Of a stretch of DNA of 64,000 bases, positions 23,019-33,775 are shown piece after piece. This DNA is from Homalodisca vitripennis (lineage: Eukaryota > Arthropoda > Insecta > Hemiptera > Cicadellidae). The notes under the pieces were generated by a model, which saw only the letters and a list, made by a program, of their open reading frames with translations, was not told where the DNA came from and did no database searches. Each line of letters opens with the position of its first letter. Positions within the stretch are counted from its first letter, which is position 1. The translations under genes and the position numbers were made by a program. The stretch spans positions 47,181,001 to 47,245,000 of the forward strand of contig NC_060214.1 of the NCBI RefSeq assembly GCF_021130785.1. The letters run 5' to 3'.

Positions 23019-23230
23019 CTGCTGATGGTCGAGCGGTCAAAGACGTTGGACTTTGGGTAGGAGTTAGAGACAGCGTAGGTTCAAATTCTCTCTGTGACCC
23101 TATCACCTTTTACTAGTACCATTGACCTTGCACTGTATCGACTCCCCCCCTTATTCTGTTTGAAAAGACCTTCGCATAGGCCCATAAGTAGGCCAGAATA
23201 AGGCTTAAAATGGGGTCGGTCTCTTCTTTA
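23019..23230 (+). mobile_element. tRNA-derived SINE, arm A copy
   Basis: GATGGTCGAGCGGTCAAAG is a tRNA-like D-arm and box A region close to class II (Leu/Ser) tRNAs. TTGGACTTTGG resembles the anticodon arm, a longer variable region follows, and GGTTCAAATTC is box B. A non-tRNA body runs on through CCCATAAGTAGGCC to about TCTTCTTTAAA. The same element is present on the other strand in arm B (33,540-33,775), so it was inserted before the arms duplicated. Confidence 0.75.
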
Positions 23231-23583
23231 AAACATCCAGTGTGATATCTATGAAATTAATTTAGCTACAAATATACTCTATTTAAATGTCACTAAAGTT
23301 ATACAAGCAATGTAATATTTAAGGCCAGGCATATTAGGTGCAGGATTTATCGAGAAGCTTTTCATATATAGATTTTGCATTAATCCTCATTTCTCAAGAA
23401 TTACCTTTATAAAGGCGTATGTCTATCCATGGGATTTGATTGGCGTCATTGATGATTATCATTCAATAGGCTGGATGATTTTCCCTTTTGTCTGCCAGGA
23501 CGTGTAAAAATGTATTTTCTGTCTGATTGACCGTCTATCAGTTCGACCTAGGATGTCTAGAGAATAAAATAAACTAGATACTT

Positions 23584-25095
23584 CAAATCAAATCAGTTTT
23601 TTATTGCCGGAACATTATACAACGCATGGCAAATGTCATATTTTTACTTTTTACTGGCTAAACTTTTTGTCAAACACACCACAAGAAATCTCATTCAAAC
23701 ATACAATTTTGCAAACGTACCCACATCCATTCATTCACCAATTATTCCCACTTCCAGCGACGAATTTTGTCAGTCTTTTTAATTGGTGGTCTCCCAATCA
23801 TAAGCAAAAAACTCGTCAACATTATAAAATGTTTTTGACACTAAAAAGCGTTTCAAACGAGTTTTTAACACTTTGAGTGTTGAAGTGTTTTTAATTGAAT
23901 CTGGTAACTTATTGACGAATTGAACACCTGCCTGTGAAGGCAAGCGTTCATAAACCACCGTTCTGTGTCTACCAGTTCGGTAGTTATCTCTGCCTCTAGT
24001 CTCATACATATGTATGTCTCGGCCATTCGTCATGGCACATTTAGACATACAAAACAGAGTTGTTTCCAAGATGTAGAGACTGGGCAGCGTCAACAGTTGC
24101 AAATTTTTGAAGGCTTCCTTGCACGTCTCTCTAAATTTCAACTTAGCGATAATGCGGATCGCTTGTTTTTGCAGCTTGAACACTCACAGGAATTGATTGT
24201 TTGCACAAGCTCCCCACAACACCAGCCCGTAAGTGAGGTGGGGGTAAATCAAGCCATAATACGCCATCATCAGAACTTGAGTCGGGCAGTATTTGGCTAG
24301 AGACCTCAAAACATAAATGCCTGAGGCCAATTTGGAGCAAACGTGGTCGATGTGATCGTTCCAAGTCAACCCTCGATCTAGGTATATTCCCAGGAATTTC
24401 GAACATTATACTTCTTCCAGCATAGTGTCAGCCAACATAACAGCTGGCTCATCATGACTATCTACTGGTCGTAAAGCAAAATTTATAAAATTGGATTTTG
24501 CAGAATTTGTTTTAAGATTGAGGCTGTTAAAATTTTGGACACAGTTGTTAATTTTAACAAAACTATGCTGTTCCAAAGTCAATTTTGATTTGCTAGTGAA
24601 ACAGAGAGTCGTGTCATCAGCATACTGCACTAGTCTTCCGTGCAGAAGTGATGAACCTACATCATTGACATAAATCAGGAAGAGAATTGGACTGAGAATT
24701 GAGCCCTGTGGGACACCATAACTCAGGTGAATTGGTTCAGATAATTTATTTGAGATCTGGACAATTTGAGTTCTATGGCTTAGAAATGATCTGAGCCACG
24801 GGAGAGGCACACCTCGGATGCCATGAGATTCAAGTTTGTCAAGCATTGTAACATGGTCAACACAGTCGAATGCCTTCGATAAGTCCAGGAACACACTCAA
24901 TGTGTGATCCCGACGTTCTAGTCCCTCTACAACCATGTCGACAAGATTTACAACTGCGTCTATTGTCGACTTGCCCTTCCTGAAGCCAAACTGGTCTTCC
25001 GATAGCTGGTTGTGTTTATTCAAAAATTGAAGCATTCGTGTCAAGAAAAGCTTTTCGAATATTTTGCTCATAATTGGCAAAATTGAGATAGGCCT
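23584..25095 (-). mobile_element. 5'-truncated LINE inserted in arm A only
   Basis: Arm B reads straight through the site (GATACTTGATCAAACCTG in reverse of about 33,197-33,214), whereas arm A is interrupted between GATACTT and TTGATTAAACCTG. The minus-strand element ends in a (TTTGA)-type tail at 23,584 and is truncated inside the reverse transcriptase near RPISILP at 25,095. It entered after the inverted repeat formed, or was lost precisely from B, which is unlikely. Confidence 0.92.
23779..25095 (-). pseudogene. LINE reverse transcriptase remnant with frameshifts
   Basis: In minus-strand order: PISILPIMSKIFEKL, EDQFGFRKGKSTIDAV, FLDLSKAFDCVDHV, YGVPQGSILSPILF and QYADDTTLCF (in 24,406-25,095); then, after a frameshift near 24,400, [17 protein letters not shown] and [16 protein letters not shown]; then, after a second shift near 24,184, FKLQKQAIRIIAKL to the C-terminus ending at 23,779. 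Motif order and style match the LINE at 11,686 but the proteins are clearly different subfamilies. No endonuclease is present because of the 5' truncation. Confidence 0.9.
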
Positions 25096-25137
25096 TGATT
25101 AAACCTGTTACATTATGCGTGGTGTGGCGCACATTTA

Positions 25138-25410
25138 TCAAGAGGAGAAGTATCTTAAAATCTTCAAGGAACTCAAATGAACAGAAATCAATCCCAACTG
25201 AATCAGAACATAATCTGTATTCAATTGGAATTGATTACTATACCGAGTAAAATGTGTTTCATTTTCCATCCCTTCTCTGAAAGTCCACACATTGAGTGTA
25301 TCGAACCCTGAATAACACGTGCAACATAAACTAGGAATAAGGAAATGTTTTAACGTAAATAAATCCATATTTCGTATATAGGAATAGTACGCTAAGCGCA
25401 ACGCCAGCAT
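25138..25410 (-). CDS. Unrecognised 90-codon ORF, arm A copy
   Basis: Open from ATG at 25,408-25,410, with a hydrophobic stretch (LIPSLCCTCYSGF) and a more polar C-terminal part. The arm B equivalent (32,886-33,158) has the same layout but one in-frame TAA (TCA to TAA) and several amino-acid changes. The ORF covers the 18-base inverted repeat that both arms share near 25,190/33,065. It lies head-to-head with the two-exon pseudogene at 25,556, about 145 bases apart. No family recognised. A chance ORF is possible. Confidence 0.2.
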   Translation of the reverse strand: MLALRLAYYSYIRNMDLFTLKHFLIPSLCCTCYSGFDTLNVWTFREGMENETHFTRYSNQFQLNTDYVLIQLGLISVHLSSLKILRYFSS

Positions 25411-25555
25411 TCTTTGGATTAGATAGTATTGAGTCTCAATATTAAAAAAATAAAACTACTAAAAATAGCATTAAGTAATACTGATTAAATTATATACAGT
25501 AAACAAGTATCACTCAGTAAATATCAGTCATTCAACGTCGTTTCAGTCAGTAACT

Positions 25556-25995
25556 ATGAACGGAATTCAGGAATATATCAAAAGAATTGAGGAATCACAA
25601 GAACAGTAGAAAGTAGAAGCAGAAGAGTTCGCGAGGAAAGGTCGTTACAGATATATTTCTAGCATTTCACAAGATGAATGGATAAAAACGCAAAGAGAAT
25701 ATTTGAAGAAGTACCAAACAATCATACTTCTGTAAACAATTGACAAGGCTCTTAAGGATACTTCTTACACTGTTTATGTAGATCCAGAAGATGGTAAGGA
25801 TGTTGGACGTTAGATAATATACTTGGAATCTTAATTACTGGTTATGTACCTAGAGTATGTATGTAATCTTATACTGTTCTAGAAGATCCAGGGGATGAAA
25901 TGATCAATATGCCAGTAATTGTAATAGCAGGAGGGACTCAGACGGTTAGGTACCTTCATAATGGGTACATTCAATATTATAAAAAGATTGGATAA
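25556..25995 (+). pseudogene. Unrecognised two-exon gene remnant, arm A copy
   Basis: Coding-like text starts at ATG 25,556 (MNGIQEYIKRIEESQEQ) and runs through GRYRYISSISQDEW and DTSYTVYVDPED. It is interrupted in frame by TAG (25,607-25,609) and TAA (25,733-25,735). A GTAAGG donor at 25,794 and a TTCTAG acceptor ending at 25,882 define an 89-base intron. Splicing there keeps the frame and continues into MINMPVIVIAGGTQTVRY and YIQYYKKIG before TAA at 25,993-25,995. The arm B copy keeps both internal stops. The charged, low-stop text and splice-consistent frame suggest a once-real protein of about 117 codons. I cannot name a family. Confidence 0.45.
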
Positions 25996-27153
25996 TATTT
26001 CATACGAATTAATAATTTAAATGTGTAATTACATTTTATATGTAAGTATTTGTTAGATTTTAGTCATTCAATAATAAAAATTAATAAAGTATGCACCCAT
26101 TTAAGTTCAAGGTTGGCACATTAAATAAGCGGATTTCAAAACATCAGTTCGTTAAAAGCTGCAGAGGTGTTTTTCCTAGAAGGTTTCAGGCAATAATAGG
26201 GATTATTAAGAAACCATTGTAAGAACTTAATGCATCAGATCGTTTCAGGAGCTTAATTTGTTTAAGTAGATAGAATCCTTTCTTTGCCGTGCTATAGATT
26301 TTAAAAGCTTTCTTAGACTAAATACCATTAGTAGGATCGACTTTACTATATGAAATTGAAAGTAATACAATTCTTCAAAAAAAAAATTCTTTTTTGTCTT
26401 TGTGGAAATTCCACAACTTGAAGTTTTCCTTGAGAGTTTCATTTATAAGTTGCCAGAAACAAAGGTTCATTAGTTTTAAGTAGAAATTAGTTGTAAAAAC
26501 GCTGCCGATCCCTTAATGACCTGTAAATATTTACCACAAACCTTTTTCTCATACACAAAAGTTATGCAAATCAATTCAATGATTTAAAGATAAACTCGGA
26601 ACTGTATGGAAACACAAAAAGACGCACGGCCACTGTAGACGTAGTGATACCATCTTTCCTCCAAGAACGCACTGTGTAATTCCTAGTCAATATCCTGTGT
26701 GATTGAACACACAAAACAGCCTCACATCTGTCTTGGTTTCTAATACATGAAGGAAGGCGGAATAAAAAAGAATCTAAAGCAATTTAACAAAAATTCCTAT
26801 ATATATTGTACTAAGTTCTAATTCCATCTTAATGTTTGGCATACAGGATTAAAGCATACGTAGTTTTACAAAATAACAAAAAGTATCAAAACGGAATAAT
26901 ATTGTACACGTTTCTGAGGCAATTAGATAGGTACAATTGAAAATTGTCGGTGTATGGGATTAAACGTCGATATTAGGCGTCATCCATCATTTGATGGGCG
27001 TTAACTGAATTATAGCACACAACGCCTGCGGTGAAGGTGTAAGTGCGTGCGTGTGTTTCAATAATGGCTTTCTAATAATAATGTCTGTCAGATAACGCCT
27101 CCTAGATCTATGCCCGTTATATAATATATACTTGTGTGTGTGTATATGTTATT

Positions 27154-27188
<35 letters not shown>

Positions 27189-28047
27189 CATAAAAATAGA
27201 AAATATGCAGATCTTTATTGCTTATTTTATTATTCATTCAGAGATTTTTTTTCAATAATACTGAAAATTGATCACCTAATATTAGTCGGCGAAGTTATAA
27301 ATCAAATGTAATTTTTAATTAGTTTTCCCTTTATAAATTGTCATGCATGTAATAGTTTAAATGGCTATTATTATTTTGTTTTAATGTTCTCTCTGGTTAA
27401 TATTGACTAAATACATTTCACAATTTTTTAGTTTAAGCATTAATCACAAAACACTTTTAGCCCCAAAACATATAAGAAGCGACACATTTTTAGACCAATC
27501 TATATGATTGTTTTTATCCGTTTTTATACTAAATACCTACACTAAATATTTATAGAATTCCGCTATAAACTGATTGTTAACACTACACAAAGCAAAAACA
27601 TAAACTAAAAAGAAAGGTTAAAGTAATTTAGAAGCCATAGTTTTTTTGTTTGTAGCATTAGTTCAAAGCTGGAAATAAAGAATAATAAATAAATTTAATT
27701 ATTAGTATTTCAGTAAAGTTCATACTAATTATTACGTATGATAGGGTTCATTTAAACAAGCTGTTGTCATGGCTACATGTTACAATTTATATCGGTTGCG
27801 TAATGTTTGATTGTTACATTACAACATAATAAATATACTAACCATCCATTTGAAAATGTGTTTCTGCATGGATACATAATTCATTGTTTCGTTAAAAAGA
27901 TTTAATGATTTTTTTCGATTGTATTTTAATTTAGAAAATTTTTATCTCATAACAGTATAAAAATGCCTTGGAAAAGTACATTGATGAATAAGAAACGTTA
28001 CGTTTTGTAAAGAAATGAGTTACGGTAGTAAAAGGTGCATTAAACAA

Positions 28048-28248
28048 TTATGCTGTTGGTGGAGTAACTGGAGATGCTTGAGCCAGTTTAACAAGTGTAA
28101 GAATATAAACCCCATTACCATTCCATAAAGACCACTCCATGTTTTCAACTTGCATCTTGTCTGCCAACGGCACTTTAGTAAGTTGTGTGGGAATGACGTC
28201 AAATGTCACTTTGCATCCTTTAGCTACATAAGCATAAACTTCTGACAT
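28048..28248 (-). CDS. Unrecognised 66-codon ORF with a decayed paralogue
   Basis: ATG at 28,246-28,248 to TAA at 28,048. The text looks coding (MSEVYAYVAKGCKVTFDV, then VENMEWSLWNGNGVYI, then LVKLAQASPVTPPTA) with balanced composition and no low-complexity runs. A diverged relative exists on the same strand at 44,225-44,413, aligning over nearly the whole length but with a stop and frame damage. Two copies at different sites suggest a dispersed family, either a transposon-borne ORF or copies of a small host gene. It has no signal peptide or membrane segment. I recognise no domain. Confidence 0.4.
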   Translation of the reverse strand: MSEVYAYVAKGCKVTFDVIPTQLTKVPLADKMQVENMEWSLWNGNGVYILTLVKLAQASPVTPPTA

Positions 28249-28759
28249 GTTTATTCATCAATTCATTTTATTTCATTTTTAAAATAAAATAACTAAAAAT
28301 ATATTTGTACTGTTATCTATTTTATACGTTATTAACAAAGAAATTGTAATAATTATGTAACTTTTACTTACTCTAATATTGTTTTAAGAAAAATTAAATT
28401 TTACTTTGACTAAAGATTTTTCAGCATTAAAGTATTAGACTATCAATTTTTTATTTACAGTATACTCACCTATTTATTGGATTTCGAACATATTCCATCG
28501 TTATATGTTACAAATATTAAACACTACGAATAGGAGGATTGGAATCTGGAGGAGATCTAAAACTGCACTTGACACCGAACAATAAGGATTATGAATATAT
28601 TGCTAGGTTTATGACATTCAGTTCAATACAATAGCCCATTCCTTAACGCTAAGTCTTCTGGTTTTGGCTACTTTGTGGGTTTACATAATCCATTTTAGAA
28701 TTAAAAAGTAATTTCTTCCATTGCCGTTGCTAATATGGTGTTTCTATAACCATTTGGCT

Positions 28760-28900
28760 ACCATTTTTGCAAGTCTTGTCTTTATGGATGGGCTTATAAC
28801 TCCAATTTCTAAATTAAAACTATTCCATCACTACCCAAGACCTTCCGATCTTGGATATGTTCGCAGGTTCGTAAAATCAGTTTCTAATTCCAATATCTAT
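28760..28900 (+). mobile_element. Decayed Ty3/Gypsy polymerase trace
   Basis: The plus-strand reading DGLITPISKLKLF followed by HHYPRPSDLGYVRRF matches the spacing of the Gypsy reverse-transcriptase end block (DG..P...K...I..FP.P.....LRRF), with Gly-to-Lys, Lys-to-Pro and Pro-to-RRF distances preserved. Surrounding frames have many stops and I see no LTRs, so only this short stretch is supported. Confidence 0.45.
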
Positions 28901-29921
28901 TCTTTTACTACCCATTTTTTGGGTTTTTGGCAGTATTGCCTGCCTTATGAAATCCAGTTCCTAATATAAAAGTCCATTCATTTTTACGAAAGGTCTTTCG
29001 GTCTGAACTGTAATTTAGGATTCTGGAGTTTTCAAAATCTATCATTATTCCTTCACACAACGTAGCTTTGGTGGAAAGGGTCGATTCAATACTGATGCTC
29101 CATTCACTTCCGCTTAGTAGACATCAAGAGACAATGATAACACCTCTTTATCTAGATTATATTATTCGTCTACGTGTCTCTGATGTTAAAACTATGCAAA
29201 GAGTTCGTTTGACCTACTTCGTCACCAACGAAAATTTAACTGAAAAATTTAAATGAAAAGATCTGGTTATAACATTACATAATCAATAGTCACAACACTT
29301 CTTATTTCAACCTTTTCTGAAACTAGTTGTGACCACAAAGTAGGAAAATATTTAAGAAAAGAAAATTAAAAGTTTTGGTAAAAATATACTTTTAACTGTA
29401 CATATTAATTATGCAGTGCTAGTAAAAATACTGTACTGAATCTTTTTCATTACTCTCATTGGCAATACTTTAAAAATATTATAATTAGTAAAGTAATTTG
29501 AATCTGACCCCAAAGTCACATAACACTGCAGGCTTCCTTGATGTAAAGTGAACTCTTGTAATACTTAATTAGAAATTTGAAGAAATCTATAAATATTCTT
29601 TTCTGAATCCTTGTTTTTGCAACTTTTTTCTTTCATTTTATATAATGAATCCATTCCAGGAATGTTACGATGGAGTTTTTAAAAACCTTTATATAATAAT
29701 TACATATCATAATAATTTTTAAGTATAAAAATTATAAATTCGTTTTTTCACTAGCCAATTAAAGCATTTACCACTGATTTAATTAATATACATAATGCAG
29801 GTGCAACAAAGTGGACTAATTTTTAATTGTTATATAAAATATTTATGAAAAACTCAGAACTGTTTTGTTCTATTGGAAAAATTAAAGGAAAAGTTTTAAT
29901 AAAATTTAAAAAATATATTTC

Positions 29922-30121
29922 TTGTTGGCGGGCTATGGATGCATGTTTTTCACTTCTGTTTCGCGTCGCATAATGAAGCGTCACGCTTCTTCGCTCCGTA
30001 GCCGCTAGGACTATTTTGATGTCAGGCTGGGCGTTTCTCCGTTCAGTAGCTATCCAGGCTTGCTTGTGAGAGGCTACAGTCGCTCCTTATTCAAATGACT
30101 ACCTTTGTTGGTGGGCTATGG
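29922..30121. repeat. GC-richer block bounded by a repeated 17-mer
   Basis: TTGTTGGCGGGCTATGG at 29,922-29,938 recurs as TTGTTGGTGGGCTATGG at 30,105-30,121, with 183 bases between starts. The enclosed DNA is GC-richer than its surroundings and holds a small hairpin (AAGCGTCACGCTT). It could be one full and one partial unit of a tandem repeat, or a short insertion. Confidence 0.45.
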
Positions 30122-32300
30122 TTTCGTTTTAATAAATCTGTGAACTATTAATTTACTTATTAATGAAACCAACGTAAAATTTATTAACTTACTGCTTCAT
30201 TTAATTGCAGTATTTATAGCTCAACGGATTATAAATTGAACTTTAATACGGTTAATATTAATTCCAATATTAGTCCAGTACTAGTTTCGTGTTGACGATA
30301 TTTAAAAAAGGAATAAAAATAAATAAATTAGACCATTTTTAGCTAACAAAACCATAGTTATACATTTATTAGTCTTTCTTTTGATTATAATTATAACCTT
30401 TATTCAATTATATTGGTTTTACCTTACAATCGCTTAAAAATAATTTTAGTTCTTTTTTAGAATTTTGGTACAAATACATTTAAAAGAATATGATATAAAA
30501 ATGTTCTTTAATATTGTAATGTATATACAAATTTCACAAGCTTCTAATTTTAATACTTATTTCTGTACTGTTATCCATCTTAACCATTTTCAAACAAGCA
30601 AGGTAAAATAGATTTCAGGTCAGCCAATAAAGGTCCATGCTTTTCATTTCTAAAAAAAATTTACAGGACATAGTCACTTACCCTTGATGACAGAGATCGT
30701 GAGTTAGGGCTGACCAAATCGATTCCTACGTTAGAACCTTAAGCATATTGTAAATAATTTTTTAAGGAACTGTAATACTTTTTTCCAAATAAACAGTTGT
30801 AAGAGTTGAGGGAGGAGCTTAAAAAAAACCAACCCTTCGTTCACCCCTTGGAGAGATTCCCTGAGCTAACCCCACACTTACGTCACACTCAGCATTCTTA
30901 AAATTCTTACACATAGATTTATAACAAATACGCTCTCTATTTGTTATAGTTGTTATAGGCCTACCGTCTTCCCTGCTCACCATATGGTACATCTTCAGCC
31001 ACCATGTCGCCCTCCACTGCCCAGTTGTCGTGAGTGTGACATGACAGCCTTCAGGACTAACTCAGGGGACAGTGAGGACCTGTTCTACTGACCTCCATTA
31101 CTACACCACGAGTCCTGGCCGTCATTCATATATATATATATATATAACATATACACACACATACAAGTATATATTATATAACGGCCATAGATCTAGGAGG
31201 CGTTATCTGACAGACATTATTATTAGAAAGCCATTATTGAAACACACGCACGCACTTACACCTTCACCGCAGGCGTTGTGTGCTATAATTCAGTTAACGC
31301 CCATCAAATGATGGATGACGCCTGAAATCGACGTTTATTCCCATACACCGGTAATTTTCAATTGTACCTATCTAATTGCCTCAGAAACGTGTACAATATT
31401 ATTTCGTTTTGATACTTTTTGTTATTTTGTAAAACTACGTATGCTTTAATCCTGTATGCCAAACATTAAGATGGAATTAGAACTTAGTACAATATATATA
31501 GGAATTTTTGTTAAATTGCTTTAGATTCTTTTTTATTCCGGCTTCCTTCATGTATTAGAAACCAAGACAGATGTGAGGCTGTTTTGTATGTTCAATCACA
31601 CAGGATATTGACTAGGAATTACACAGTGCGTTATTGGAGGAAAGATGGTATCACTACGTCTACAGTGGCCGTGCGTCTTTTTGTGTTTCCATACAGTTAC
31701 GAGTTTATATTTAAATCATTGATTTGATTTGCATCACTTTTGTGTATGGGAAAAATGTTTGTGGTAAATATTTACAAGTCATTAAGGGATCGGCAGCGTT
31801 TTCACAATTAATTTCTACTTAATACTAATGAACCTTTGTTTCTGGCAACTTATAAATGAAACTCTCAAGGAAAAATTCAATTTGTGGAATTTCAACAAAG
31901 GCAAAAAAGAATTTTTTTTGAAGAATTGTATTACTTTCAATTTCATATAGTAAATTCGATCCTAATAATGGTATTTAGTCTAAGAAAGCTTTTAAAATCT
32001 ATAGCACGGCAAAAAAAGGATTCTATCTACTTAAACAAATTAAGCTTCTGAAACGATCTGATGCATTAAGTTCTTACAATAGTTTCTTAATAATCCCTAT
32101 TATTGCCTGAAACCTTCTAGGAAATACACCTCTGCAGCTTTTAACGAACTGCTGTTTTAAAATCCGCTTATTTACTGTGCCAACCTTGAACTTAAATGGG
32201 TGCATACTTTATTAATTTTTATTATTGAATGACTAAAATCTAACAAATACTTAAATATAAAATGTAATTACACATTTAAATTATTAATTAGTATGAAATA

Positions 32301-32740
32301 TTATTCAATCTTTTTATAATATTGAATGTACCCATTATGAAGGTACCTAACCGTCTGAGTCCTTCCTGCTTTTACAATTACTGGCATATTGATCATTTCA
32401 TCCCTGGATCTTCTAGAACAGTATAAGATTACATACATACTCTAGGTACATAACCAGTAATTAAGATTCCAAGTATATTATCTAACGTCCAACATCCTTA
32501 CCATCTTCTGGATCTACATAAACAGTGTAAGAAAGTATCCTTAAGAGCCTTGTCAATTGTTTACAGAAGTATGATTGTTTGGTACTTCTTCAAATATTCT
32601 CTTTGCGTTTTTATCCATTCATCTTGTGAAATGCTAGAAATATATCTGTAACGACCTTTCCTCGCGAGCTCTTCTGCTTCTACTTTCTACTGTTCTTGTG
32701 ATTCCTCAATTCTTTTGATATATTCCCAAATTCCGTTCAT
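32301..32740 (-). pseudogene. Unrecognised two-exon gene remnant, arm B copy
   Basis: Mirror copy of the arm A pseudogene at 25,556-25,995. It starts at ATG 32,738-32,740 and has the same TAG after ...EEFQ-type text (CACAAGAACAGTAG in reverse), the same TAA (CTTCTGTAAACAATTG), and the same GTAAGG donor and TTCTAG acceptor. In exon 2 it has GATCCAGGGATG where arm A has GATCCAGGGGATG, a one-base loss that shifts the frame. Its final text would differ from A. Function unknown. Confidence 0.45.
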
Positions 32741-32885
32741 AGTTACTGACTTAAACGACGTTGAATGACTGATATTTACTGAGTGATACTTGTTTACTGT
32801 ATATAATTTAATCAGTATTACTTAATGCTATTTTTAGTAGTTTTATTTTTTTAATATTGAGACTCAATTCTATCTAATCCAAAGA

Positions 32886-33158
32886 ATGCTGGCGTTGCGC
32901 TTAGCGTACTATTTCTATATACGAAGTATGGATTTATTTACGTTAAAACATTTCCTTCTTCCTAGTTTTTGTTGCACGTGTTATTAAGGGTTCGATACAC
33001 TCAATGTGTGGACTTTCAGAGAAGGCATGGAAAATGAAACACATTTTACTCGGTATAGTAATCAATCCCAACTGAATACAGATTATGTTCTGATTCAGTT
33101 GGGATTGATTTCTGTTCATTTGAGTTCCTTGAAGATTTTAACATACTTCTCCTCTTGA
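32886..33158 (+). pseudogene. Arm B copy of the 90-codon ORF, with one stop
   Basis: Same frame and length as the arm A ORF at 25,138-25,410, but TAA at 32,985-32,987 interrupts it and several residues differ. The pattern fits loss of constraint, or an ORF that was never functional. Confidence 0.25.
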
Positions 33159-33539
33159 TAAATGTAAGCCACACCACGCATAATGTAACAGGTTTGATCA
33201 AGTATCTAGTTTATTTTATTCTCTGGACATCCTAGGTCGAACTGATAGACGGGCAATCGGACAGAAAATACATGTTTACACGTCCTGGCAGACAAAAGGG
33301 AAAATCATCCAGTCATTGAATGATAATCATCAATGACGCAAATAAAATCCCACGGATAGACATATGCCTCCATAAAGGTAATTCTTGAGAAATGAGGATT
33401 AATGCAAAATCTATAGATGAAAAGCTTCTCGATAAATCCTGCACCTAATATGCCTGGCCTCAAATATTACATTGCTTGTATAACTTTAGTGACATTTAAA
33501 TAGAGTATATTTGTAGCTAAAATCATTTCCTAGATATCA

Positions 33540-33775
33540 CACTGGATCTTTTAAAGAAGAGGCCGACCCCATTTTAAGCCTTATTCTGGCCTACTTATGG
33601 GCATATGCGAAGGTCTTTTCAAACAGAATAAGCGGGAGAGTCGATACAGTGCAAGGTCAATGGTACTAGGAAAAGGTGATACGGTCACAGACAGAATTTG
33701 AACCTACGCTGTCTCTAACTCCTACCCAAAGTCCAACGTCTTAGACCGCTCGACCATCAGCACTTCCTAATATAG
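33540..33775 (-). mobile_element. tRNA-derived SINE, arm B copy
   Basis: Reverse complement of the SINE at 23,019-23,230. Here box A reads GGTCGAGCGGTCTAAG, closer to a true Leu/Ser tRNA D-arm than the arm A copy. Box B (GGTTCAAATTC) is intact. Confidence 0.75.

Larger units (their letters stand above)
11637..27179. repeat. Arm A of a giant inverted repeat
   Basis: From about 11,637 to 27,179 this DNA, minus later insertions, is the reverse complement of 31,126-41,988. Colinear anchors include ATATATTACAT near 11,649 with 41,975; CGCCACACCGC near 17,056 with 41,725; 20,640-20,845 with 35,935-36,140; the 85-codon ORF at 21,684 with that at 34,826-35,083; a SINE; a two-exon pseudogene; and the ACTTGTGTGTG edge near 27,130 with 31,160. 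Identity is about 92% in one 208-base sample and about 98% across the 85-codon ORF. Two LINEs are inserted in this arm only. Confidence 0.92.
27180..31125. other. Spacer between the inverted-repeat arms
   Basis: About 3.9 kb of AT-rich DNA present once, flanked on each side by TA-rich microsatellite (27,155-27,180 and 31,126-31,146). It contains a small ORF (28,048-28,248), a decayed Ty3/Gypsy pol trace (about 28,760-28,900) and a GC-richer block bounded by a repeated 17-mer (29,922-30,121). Otherwise nothing was recognised. Confidence 0.7.

Noticed and set aside
23019..23100. Functional tRNA gene in arm A
   Set aside because: Box A and box B are tRNA-like, but the acceptor and anticodon stems do not fold properly and a long non-tRNA body follows, so it is a SINE.
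31072..31311. ORF at the inner edge of arm B
   Set aside because: It translates a TA/CA microsatellite and its arm A counterpart is not open in the same way.
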